Below, in pieces: positions 24,401 through 36,000 of a DNA stretch of 64,000 nucleotides; within the stretch, counting starts at the first letter, position 1; each line of letters opens with the position of its first letter. Location of the stretch: positions 15,360,792-15,424,791 of the forward strand of contig CM055098.1 in NCBI GenBank assembly GCA_029204225.1. The letters run 5' to 3'. The position numbers were made by a program, and so were the translations under genes. The stretch comes from Diphasiastrum complanatum (taxonomy: Eukaryota > Streptophyta > Lycopodiopsida > Lycopodiales > Lycopodiaceae). The notes below the pieces were generated by a model. The model was given only the letters and a program-made list of their open reading frames with translations, was not told where the DNA came from and did no database searches.

Positions 24401-27400
24401 ATTTAGATTACTTACCATAGTTCCCCAAATTTTCTTATCTTCACCCTTAGCTAATGAAACTATGTACCTATGTTCACCAGGTACTTCTGGAAGTCTGAGT
24501 TTTTTAACCGCGGTGTAGTTGATGAAATTATGGGTCGCCCCATCATCAACCATGACTCTAACTGACTGGTTACCAGCTTTCCCATGCATACGTACTAGGT
24601 CATGTGGCCCAAAGCTGAAGGGTCTCGCTAGCATTGCAGAGGTTAGCTGGCAACAGTGTTCATGGTCTTCATGAAACACTTTGATAACGGAAGCTGCCGA
24701 GTCATTGGGGAAACTTACAGTCTGAACAAGATGAACTTGTTTTATTATCTTTTTTATCTTTTTTAGTGAAAGGCCCCTTGGGACACTGTCTGACTGTGTG
24801 TCCCTTGTCCATGCACACAAAGCACAAACGTTCTTGTTTGGCTTTCTCAAAATCTTCTAGTTTTAAGGGCTGTATGAGCGATGGACGTTTCTAAGGAGCT
24901 TCACTTTTTACTTTATCTTCTTTCTTTCAATTTAAAAATTTCTTTTTAAATTGAAAATCTTTCTGAGGAGGCTGCTCAGAAAGGGGTTGTTGTCTCGCCC
25001 TCTTCCTACCCACTGAATCATCATAGATTTGAGCATATCTGAGAGCTTGCTCTAGGGTAGTAGGCGAGTTTCTCTGTATCTCTACTTTATATTCATCTTT
25101 AAGGCCACGGACAAATCCTCTGATTTTCTGATAATCATCCATATTTTTTATCTTTAAAATTGCTTCTCGATACTACGAGATATATTGGATTAAAGATTTG
25201 TCCATTACTGTTTTTTCTAGGCTCTATCAAGTTCGTTTTCTCGTAAAAACTCTCTAAGGAAAGCTTCTTTAAAAGGTTTCCATGACCGGGGAGTCTGCCC
25301 AGTCTCCTGGAGGTTTAACCACCACTTATAGGTCATGGGTCCTAGGGAAAGACTGGCCTCAATAGCTTGCAAATGGTCAGAGGTCTGTTTAAGAGCATGA
25401 ATGTTCTTCCATTTGTTGAGGAAGGTTTGTAGAATATCTGCGTTTCTATCCTTCTCTTCCCCAATAAAAGTAGGAGGCTTTAAGTCTTTAAAGGCACTGG
25501 GATGAGACCGCATAGGCTCACCCAAAATTGATGGAAGTGGAGAAAGGGACGACTGAGAAGTAGATGGGAGGCTTCCTTTCGCGGAGTCCAAAATTAAACT
25601 TTTGAGCTTAGCGAACAAGTCGTCCATACTGGATTTGAAATTGGCGAAAGCCAGTTTCAATTCATCCACTTTTGTTATCAAGTGGAGATACTGCTCCTTG
25701 GTAACCAATTCGTCGAGTTCTTTGGCGAATTGCTCCTGTTCTTCTACTTCCATGGGTTTTTCCCCCTTACTAAAAGTCAAGGCTTCTGTTTCTAGTTCGT
25801 CAATGCCTCTCTCCGGGGGTTGATCAAGTCCCTAAGGAGTGGTCATTTTCGGAACTGAAAGAGATGTACCTTAACTTCTGACTGAAAATAAGAAAAAAGA
25901 TTGACTAAACTGGAAAAAACGAAAGTAGAATACTTAGCTCTTTCTTAGGACTGTACTTCCAGAGAGAAAGGCAAGAAACCCCCTCAGTTCTTCCACAGCT
26001 GTCCAATCCATCTTCTTAAACTGCCTGCAATCAAGTGAAGGTAATCTGGAAATGGTGTAAATGATTCTTGAAGAGCCTTCTCTGATGGAGTTTGGGTCTG
26101 TTGCCTCCAAGAATCAGATTTGCAAGCTGATTTGGATGGCCCCCTGCCCTCACTGGTCTGTAGGCACAAAATCTGGTGCAAAAAGTTCTGACAATCGGAA
26201 AAAATCAGGGATGAATCTTCAAATTTCTCCCCCCCTGTCCAGCGCTGGACCTGCACTCAGATTTGCCATCAAAATCCGCTCAGGAATCCGAAAAAAGCAT
26301 TCTAAAATCAGGGATAAAAGCTGATTTGACAGCGCTGGATCTGCACAAGAGATTCTACTCAGAACAAGTGAAAATCTTGCTAAAATTCGATCAGTGGAAG
26401 GCTGTTCCAACAGCGCTGGCCCTGTTCTACTTACTCCTAAAAAGTTGAAGAGATTCTGAGCAATCTATCTACTTTCTCCACTGCTGCTACTAAGCTCCCA
26501 AAGAAAGAGATGACTTTGATACCAGTGTCATAGATCCTAACACCACAGTAGGGCAAACACTAACTAATCCACCCGACCTTGCCTACCCCCTGATATGGAG
26601 CAAGCCCCTCCTAGCCCAGTGTGAGGACTGGTAGCATGCATACTGCCAAGTGTCGGCCATGTGGCACTGACGTGGCCAACTGCACGTCGGGACCCAACGT
26701 GGGGTCCTATCCTGCTGACAGGGTCCCTAGGCTGTGTTAGGCCCGCCATGGCTATGGACCGTGCCGGGGCACACTACACACACTGTCCTGCCCTGTTGGT
26801 CGTGTACGCTTTGGACACGACCCTGACTGTGGTATCTGACCTCCTGTGTTCCCTAGGGTTCGGCACTGGTTACGTGCTCGTAACACTTGGTCCATAAAGT
26901 TGGATGGTATAGAGAGCTTATCGTTGGGGCCTTAATTATTAGAACCTCTACGTCAGATATAACCTAATTCATTAAGTTCGGCCAATTTTGATGATAGTAA
27001 GGTATAGGGCCCAAGTGGCAAGGTGAAGGGCCCTCTTCAAATCCATGCTTATGCATATGCCCTAATATTTGATATCTTATGCGGCTTTTATTAATGTTAT
27101 TTGGTTCATTTTATTCTCGTAGACAGGCACTTAAAATGGCAAATTTAGGCATTGCCCAAAAGAAAGGGTTGCTCATGTGTTTAAATAATTATATGGTCTA
27201 CAAAGTGCTTTGAAAGAGAATATGCTTTCCAAAAATTTAAGAGTCATCTATTGAAGAACTTTCTGTGAAAAATAACTTTCATATAACTAAAATGAGGTCC
27301 CAGCATTTAGATGATGAGAAGATGTTATACAATGGTCATGTCCACACTGCCCTAGATATACCTGGACATTGAAGCCCAATCGATCCAGATCCAACAAGTT

Positions 27401-30017
27401 TGCATAATCAACCTGCAAATTTAATGGTAACAAATTTGAGATCAAGGAGAAAAAGTAGCTTACCTTATAAGAAGATTGTATTATTTAAAAACAACATATT
27501 CTCACCTTGACTCCAACAAAATGCTCCACGATTTGCTGTGTGTCTTTTGCATGATCCTTGTTCATATGTGACTGCCACATGAGCTCAGCTTAGACGCCCC
27601 TTAAACCTTAAGATATAATTATGAATACATTGGGTAAATTCTAAGCATAATAAAACCGTCGATTATCTTCAATACAGCTGATTTTAAATTAAAAACTTTC
27701 CAGAGTTTATAGCAGTTTAAAAAGAGTTTGAAAAAGAATAGCATGGCACCATGGTCTGGACATCAAAACAGAAGTGAATACTGAGTTTTGCTTATTTGCA
27801 TTGAACTTCAAAGCATATATGCACATTGCACACATTGTAATAGTGTCATACGATCAAGAAAAAGTAAAAAGCAGCTTCTATCAGACACTATCAGACACCA
27901 GTCACAATGCTTTGTGCACTCACCACTGCTGGCATCCGCTCAACCAACGCTATCGAAACAAAATATTTTCATACTAAGGTGAAAGTCAAGGACAACTGCA
28001 AGTGTACGTTTTGCACTGAAGCTTTAGGATTCAGTCAGCCTCAATAATGTCCATTGTGCTTCTTACAGAGAGATCTTCAGATGATGCTACCACTATGGAA
28101 CCATTAGCAAACAAAACCGCTTGGACCTTTTCAAACAAAATCTAGCTACCTAGTAATGCTTGGTTAATAGGCAGACAACAGTTTTTGTGTTGCACTTTTG
28201 AGAAGAAATCCCTGGCTTCCTCCAACATATCATGCAAAAGCTAACACTTGAAAACTAAATTTAAGCACAGAGTCTAGAGATTAAAGAGAACATAGACTGT
28301 AGAAGAATTGAGCAAAGCTCTACAACACTGGAATGAATATGTGGTGGGGTGCCAGCTTGTATACACATATAGTTTCTCTAATCTATGTGAAAAGCTAAAA
28401 GCATAGAGCAAATAGCAAAAGACAAATCTAATTGCTAATATTACTACCTATACTGGGTAAAGACCCAAGATGTATTTCTAAGTAGTAAAACAAGTCCTAA
28501 TCTAGTAGTAGTGCGCCCACCTACATGCATGAGTAATAAAAAATGACTTACTATAAATAGTAATGGCCCCTATAATAGCACGCAGGCATGGCCAATCTAA
28601 CACTAAGGGGTTAAACATTAATTCCTAACACTCCCCCTTAATGTTTACTTTGTTATCTATTCCTCCTAGAAGTTCTCTATTTCTGAAACTTTTCAGAAAT
28701 AGTACTTAGATAGATTAAGCTTCCAACAAGCTTTCTATATAACATCTCATCTACATTGATCCTCCTCAGCTTCAGTAAGTTTACATCCACTGTCATATGG
28801 TGTAGAAATAGGCTTGCACTTTGACATATTGAGCTTTTCAAGAAGTTCATGAGCATACTTAGATTGAGAAATAAATAATTGAATGGAATGATTATGGTGG
28901 GGCGCCAGCCTTCTTAAATAGTTTCTCTAATGATTGATAAAAGCTAATGAGCCTAAAGTAAATAGCAAAAGACAAAAAGCTAATTGTTATGATTACTACC
29001 TACAAGATGACTTTCTAAGTGATAAAAGCAAATCCTATTCTAGTAGTAGTGCACCCACCTACATGCATGACTAAAAAACGAATTTACTATAAATAGTAAT
29101 AACCCTAAAATATGACTTACTATAAATAGTAATGGCCCCTAAAAATAGCACGCAGGCATGGCCAAACTATCATTAAGGGGTGTCAAATAAACATTAATTT
29201 CTAACAAGTTCTTCCATATATCCCGAGCCTCCTTGGGTCCACAACAACATCTCTAATATGAGGAATGATCATATCTCTAACTGACAAGTTGATGACATGA
29301 TGAGCTTTTCTCCTATGTCTCTAATACTCTTGCAACTCCCTGTTAGTGTTAGGAGGTATCTCGACACCTGTGACAATCTCCCAATATTCTTGATCCTGGA
29401 GAATATTTTGCATCTTGAACCTCCATAAGCCGTAGTTCGTTCCATCTAGCTTGCTAGACTCTGGTAACACAACATTGTTCAATCACGCCATTGTACTGAT
29501 CTATAACAGCTCTTAGCAATCTGAATTTTCAGAAAAACACCTGTAGCGCCAATCTGTAGGTCCCTACCAACAAATAAGTTCAAATCTTTTCCCTTTCAAC
29601 ACTCACAACTTTGATAACAACGATCCAACTGTAGACAATTATCAATCTAGTATTTTAATTCAGCAATCCAACAATCTCTAAACACTGATCTAACTAGATG
29701 TGTAAACAACGATCAACCTCAAGTCAAACACATTCAAGTCTATAGCTCCACCAGCGATCAGATACACTGCAAACAACAATCAATATACCTATTAACTCAG
29801 CTCCACCAGCGATCAGATACACCGCAAACAACAATCAGGTACTATAGTAGACAATGTATTGTCTTCACCATGCATGTTCCCAACGAACAAATCTGAAATA
29901 GATGTTTAGATCTGTCAGGCAGTGAACTGTAGACAATCTCTTTGATTCCAGCACAGCGATCAACATGCAACCAACAATCCACTCCTCCAATCTACTTCTT
30001 GCAACCTTGCAAAAACA

Positions 30018-30093
<76 letters not shown>

Positions 30094-33000
30094 AAGACCT
30101 TGAATCTGAACCTTTAACCCATGCTTCCGACCTCCTTGCTCCCACACTAGCCACTCTCCTCAATTCCGCCGGAGTCTCTGGTTTCCCCTCATCCTGGTGC
30201 ACCAACATCATCCATCCTATTCATAAAAATGGCTTATACTTATTTGGGGATACTCTTTTCTGGTCCTACCTTTAGCATGCGACAGGCTACCGCCACCCGA
30301 CTTGGAAAGGGGCATTCCTCTCTTGATCAGCTTGAGCGGTTCTGCTTCAGGAAGCTCATCCAAGATGCTCACAGTAAGTGTAGACTTTTTGATACTATTG
30401 CCACCCCCACAGCCCTGTATGCAGCAGAGACATGGTGTACTGGCCTCCCGTCATCACACTGGGCTAACATTCACGATTGCAGACCACCATGTTAGCTCGT
30501 ATGATTCGGGCGAAGCCCTCGGTTCCACACGAGATCCTTCTTGCAGAGTTTGTCGTTCCACCCATTCAGATAGATGTTGCGTTCTAGCTTATCGCATATA
30601 TTCAGAGAGTCCAGGCTCTGCCCGATGCAGATATGAGATATACACAGACAGCACTTGTTTCCTCACACTTCCTTCAAGACCAGGGCTATCGACTGTCGTG
30701 GTTCTCTCAGGCATCCCACTTCCTCTTTGAGTCATTTGGTATCTCCATTACAGAGCTCCCCTCAAATACTCATCAGTATATCAGGCGCATCTTATATACG
30801 GCATATCTCGATCGTACTTGGAGGTGACAGCTTGGGGTTAAACCCGACTATTACTGGACTCATTTTATTGAGCTTGACATAGCAGGGTTCCCGGTCTTAC
30901 CACACTATTTGGACTCGAGACTATCACATTGCCTCAGATTTACATTCGGACAGCTCTGCGTATCATCACATCAGTTGGCTATTGAGACTGGTAAATTCCA
31001 GGGTACCCCAAGAGAGGAGCGGATTTGCCAGTTATGCTCCTTAGATGAGGTGGAGTCAGATGAGCACTTTATCTTTAGGTGCCCGGTGTACTACGAGATC
31101 AGAGGGAGATACCATTGTTTGTTCCGTGACACACCTGTCACCTTACGATCACTCATAGCTTACCAATGCGCTGCACTCATGATACGAGAGATGTTTATGC
31201 TACGACAGGATTTGTATCAGACAGCCCAACAAAGTCATGTTTCTCAGCCTCAAATCACTTCTTTCTTCTCCAGGAGGAGAGGACGAGTATTTGATGACGA
31301 CGATGATGATGATGATGCTGATGATGACCTACTTACCCACAGAGATCGGAGACAGTGTCTCACAAATACTCATGTTGCAGCACGAGCTACTCGACTTATC
31401 ACCAATTGTCGCCCTATGTTCCTAAGCATTAGACATGTTGGCAAAACAACCATGGCACGCGTTAGTCCAAAAATTTCATTGAGTATGGCCTACAAACTCA
31501 CTGGGTACAGATATGAGTAGAGGAGTAAGGTAGGTGGACATATACTTGGGCTAGGCCATACACGCTCAATGCACTCCACCCATCCTGCATGGAGCTTTGT
31601 GTCGTCCTCATTTTTTAGAAGAGCGGCAAAGGGGGTGCAACATGTGGACTACGACACGGATGGGTCGGTGGAAGTAGTCACATCTACTCTCCTAGATCTG
31701 CATGACCATGTCCTTCCTGTGATAGACAAATTACAATCATCAGTTATCAGTGTGTCGCAGCACAAAAGAAACTTCGAAATGCAACGAACTTGAATTAGAT
31801 AAATTACAAAATATGGGAGAGTCATACATGTCCTCATCCAAGTCGGATCTCTGGATCGCCTCACTAATGCGGTCCATGAACTCGTATATCAAACCAAGAG
31901 TGCCCCTCACAGTCTACAAGCTGCAGCACATAGAAAATGGGTCAAAGGACCCCCACAAGCTCTGCTACCTGGCTCTAAAAATCCTCTCCAAACACGATGG
32001 TCTGGAAATGCACCACATCTGCACTAATACCTTTGAAGGCCTAGAACCCATCACTGGCAACCATCCTCCGCAAATGGTCTCGTACTGCCAAGAGTTGCTC
32101 CAAGACCAAGAAATATTAGGCGAAGCAGGTGGGTGCTAGCTTCCTCAAGTCCAGCAGCGAGAAGGTGTAGAACAAGGCCAACACGTGCTTCTTCCTAGTA
32201 ACAAAGCTGACCACACACACGGCCTGAGACATGATCTGCAACACAAACCGGCAACCAAAAGTTTAGAGAAACGCCAAGAGGGGTTAGGAGCTGAGAGCAA
32301 CATGTGAAGCATAGAAAGATGGCAAAGCAAGCGAAAACAATTATACCTGGCATATCCATGCAAGATTGTAGAGGTTGTGAATGAGGAGGTCTATGCAATG
32401 TACAGCACATGGTGTCCACACAATGCTAGGGTGCTCTCTCGTCAGAATCTCTCCCATCTACCTGCAAATCGTGGTGTTGTCTGCGACAACTTGAACCACG
32501 TGCTCCACCCCAATGTCCTCAATAATAGCCCAAACTGCCTTGTAGATGAAGTCAGTTGTGATGGGTGAAGTCCACGCATGAAAATTGTGTCGAGCAGGCA
32601 ACAGACCAAGATATTGATGATGGATCGCCGACGAATGTCAGCGGTCCATCCATCACTCAATATCATGCATCCATACCTGCCACAAAACATCCATCAGCCA
32701 TATGCAAAAAACAACAATACTTGCAAAATGAAACATAAGCAAAAAATTAAAAAGATGCAGGACATACCTCTCCCACGCTATGCAAATAGCTTCAGCTCCC
32801 ATGTAATGGTTTGATGGTCTGCTCCTCCTAGCGGAGCATGCTCCCTCGCAATGCCTCTCTCCTGGGTGGCCTCCAACTAGCATCCACTGATGCAATGTTT
32901 GGTACACTGGGCATGCAGTTCTCTCTGCCACCCAAAATGCTCCAGTGTGTGCTGCGATCTAAGCCTAACTGCCCTCTGTTGTACATGAGGTGCTTGTCGT

Positions 33001-36000
33001 CATGGTAGATGCTGGGTGAGCTATGGGTGTGTCTGACCGTGGAGCAGATTTGTCCGCCCCACCCCCCCTTCTAGCACAATCTGTTGTCGCACATGGTGCA
33101 TCTGCTATTAACGACGATGTGGGATGGGAAAGGCCTACCACTAAACTAGGCCCTATTGCTGCAGCTGGAACTAGAGGTGCTAAACTTGGACCGTGTACTA
33201 GCCCCAAACCACCCTGTTCCCGTGATGTGCCTACTCCTGCACCTGTGCTAGGCCCTACCAGTGATGTGCCTACACCTGGACTAGGCCCTACCATTGTTGT
33301 GCCTGCACCTGCATCGGTACTAGGCCTTGCCACTGATACTGACCCTCGAACAAAGGTTATGCTGGTCTGATTGGCTGGGTGGAGTTACCATCAGGCCCGT
33401 ACATTCCATGAACCTCTACACATCAGCATTAGAAATTCTAGGGTAGGCAGATATGCCCGCCCATCTAGCCCTCTGAGTTGTAGCAAGTGAGCTTTGAGCC
33501 TGGTAAACGATCCAGTGAAGATTAAATGCATCACAATCGGATGCCTCAAAGATCAGAATGAGGGCAAAAAACACATGGGGTTTAGGGGTTTAGGGTTTAG
33601 GATTTGAAAGCTTCCAGTCAAGACGAATACAAACAAAACGAACAGCGTAGGAGTTATTGCAAGCATGAAGAAACACAGTGTAGCCCTAATCCACGCCTCA
33701 ATCGGATGCCTACAGATCATGTCCAATTAGGGCAAAAAATACATGGATTTAGGGCCTCACAATCATAACTTTCAGTACGGATGATAAAACCCTAATCTAA
33801 TGCAATAGGGGTCTTTGTAGGCACATAGAAATGTAGTGTAGGCTAAAACATCACCTCAATCAGATGCTTCTAGGCTAGTTCATGAAACCAGCCAAAAAAC
33901 ACATGGAATTAGGGTCTGCGCTCAAATCTTGCTAGGCGTGCCATAACGATTGAAACTAACGTGATAGGAATAATTGTGGACATGGAGAAAGGTGGTCTAC
34001 AACCAAAAACCAAGCGATTTCGTTGCCTACAACTCAATCTAAACACATTGAAAAATGAAGCCTACAATTACCAAAAATCGTTGAAAAACGCAACCCTAAT
34101 CCCGTAAAGCCTATGTGCTCTGCCTACGGAACGACGAATATATAGATGCCGAATGCTCGCACGCGAAGATCCGCCTTCATTTGTTAACAATAGGCACTTT
34201 TTTGCCTCTCACTGTGCACGTGAGAAGAGGGCTGCCGTGGCCAGAATTTATGGCATTTTTTTTTCCAGTCTGTCAACGATTCGCTGCAGTGAATCGCGAT
34301 TCACGAATCACAATTCCCAGCGAATCTCAACTTGCTGCAACTATGATATATATATATATCATAGATCCAGCGGTACCAAGATCCGCGGATCCCGGTACCG
34401 CGGATCCAGTGTGGTACCGCGGATCCATACTGATCCGCGGTACCACAATATTTAATATTTTTTAGTATATAATATTTTTTAATATTTAATATATTATTGT
34501 ATTTTTTTTTAACCTAATCCCCCCCCCCCCCTCACTTCATCTCCTCTTGCCCGTCGCCCTACTGCCCGCGCCCTCCCTGCTGTCCGCCCATCGCCCTACT
34601 GTCCGTGCCCTCCCGGCTGTCTTCGCATTGCACTGATCGCGTCCTCCCCTGCTATTGCTATTTCAGCCTTTATTGTGGTTTTTTCAAGCCTTCCGACTCC
34701 TATCGCACCCACAGAGATCTCTGCCTTCTTTCCCCAGTCCTTTCTACAGAGATGGTGCATTCCAACCTTGCCGATCTGTGGGACGAGGTGGACATTGTCA
34801 GGCGGGTTCCCGACAAGTCTAACAAGTCCGGTGCAAGGATAGTGCGCTGTCGATATTGCCTGACAGAGTTCGTTGCCACCCTCACTCGCCTTAACGGTCA
34901 CCTACTCGGCGCACGCGCGAGAGATGGTGGCACACTGAATGCTGCCCCCTGTGCCAGCATGTCCGTTCCCGTCAGGCAGCGACTTTTGGATACCTACAGG
35001 CCACGTCTTGTGGCGGGGGAGAACACCATTTCGGAGGGCGTTCTTCGGTTTTGCACCGCTCCTTACGTGGTTGACCCCGAGTTGCTGCCTGCTTGGTTGG
35101 CACGCACGAGGAGAGGGAGTGCATCCTCGTCCAGTCCCTTTGCCCCTCGTCCCTCTCAGACAATTCCGCCTCACGCACCCCCATCTGCACCCATTCCGGT
35201 GGATCCTGTCCCACCGCGTCCGCCAGTTGCCACTGTGGTTCCACCACCACCTACTGTTGCTCGCACTCCCCCAGTTTACGACTTTCTCATGGACTCTCCG
35301 CCTCCCGAGCAGGAGCAGGCCCCGGATGCCAGTGACGAGGCCTTCCAGGATGTTGAGGAGATCCCTTCCTCCCTCCCTTCACATCCGGATGACCACCCTA
35401 CCCAGCAGTTTTCGTATCCCATGCCAGATGTCCACCCTCCACCAGTGTACCCCACTTACGCTGCTGCACCCATCCCGGCCAGTGCATCCCACTCTCCCCA
35501 TTCCACGTCTATAGCTGATGCATCCACTAGTGCCCAGGTTGTCGCATCATCATCCATTCCCGTCACGTTTGGTGCACCGTGCTGGAGGTCCACTACCCGT
35601 CGCCCAGCTGGGAGAGTTCTTAGGCAGCAGAGCATTCGCGGCGCGCATCAGCCGCACATGGATAGAGAGGCCACACAGGTCGTGGCCAGCCTGATTTATG
35701 AGCTGAACCTTCCATTTGCCATCACCGACTCCGAGCCCTTCGAAGGGCCTTCCGCCTTGCACAGTCTGTCAGCCCTAGCTGGAGAGTCCCTAGTTCAGAG
35801 GTTGTGCGCACACACATGCTGAGGGATAGGGTCGAGTCACTGTCTAGAGAGATGGAGCCTCTACGTCGCCACTGGGCCACTTACGGTTGCAGCATCATGT
35901 CCGATGGCTGGACTGATGTCAGGAGGAGGCTGATCCTCAACATACTGGTCTCCAGCTGCATGGGCACACAGTTTTTGAGGGCAGTGGATTGCAGCAGGGG

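Larger units (their letters stand above)
20701..26885 (-). mobile_element. Chromovirus (Ty3/gypsy with chromodomain), family A, full length
   Basis: LTRs at 20701-21058 and 26526-26885 enclose gag-pol on the - strand. The primer site lies at 26513-26524 and the polypurine tract at 21059-21071. A chromodomain at the integrase C-terminus places it among chromoviruses. The LTRs differ by few bases, suggesting a fairly recent insertion. The body nevertheless carries at least four frameshifts (near 25200, 24900, 24365, 23377 and 22792) and a TAG four codons after the gag ATG at about 25844. Flanking 5-bp words (gagag, cttgg) do not match. It sits in PTAC3 intron sequence in antisense orientation. 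Fragments of the same family lie at 2704-4855 and 38228-38930. Confidence 0.93.
28340..29491 (-). mobile_element. Deleted Ty1/copia element remnants
   Basis: In - strand order: the start of a copia gag (29491-29207), an LTR copy (29206-28894), the end of RT/RNase H (28893-28631) and a second LTR copy (28630-28340). The gag frame reads [18 protein letters not shown] with early stops. The RT-RNase H part reads [18 protein letters not shown] and [15 protein letters not shown] polypurine tract (AAGGGGGAG on the - strand) abuts the LTR at 28630. Most of pol is missing and the order of the pieces shows rearrangement. Confidence 0.8.

Noticed and set aside
30909-31518. 203-codon ORF as a stand-alone gene
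   Set aside because: It contains the terminal zinc finger of LINE ORF2 and continues the LINE fragment upstream.
34605-34751. Upstream extension of the hAT copy 1 frame before 34752
   Set aside because: The extension is Cys/Ser/Phe-rich with no BED-like content; the protein resembling transposase starts at 34752.
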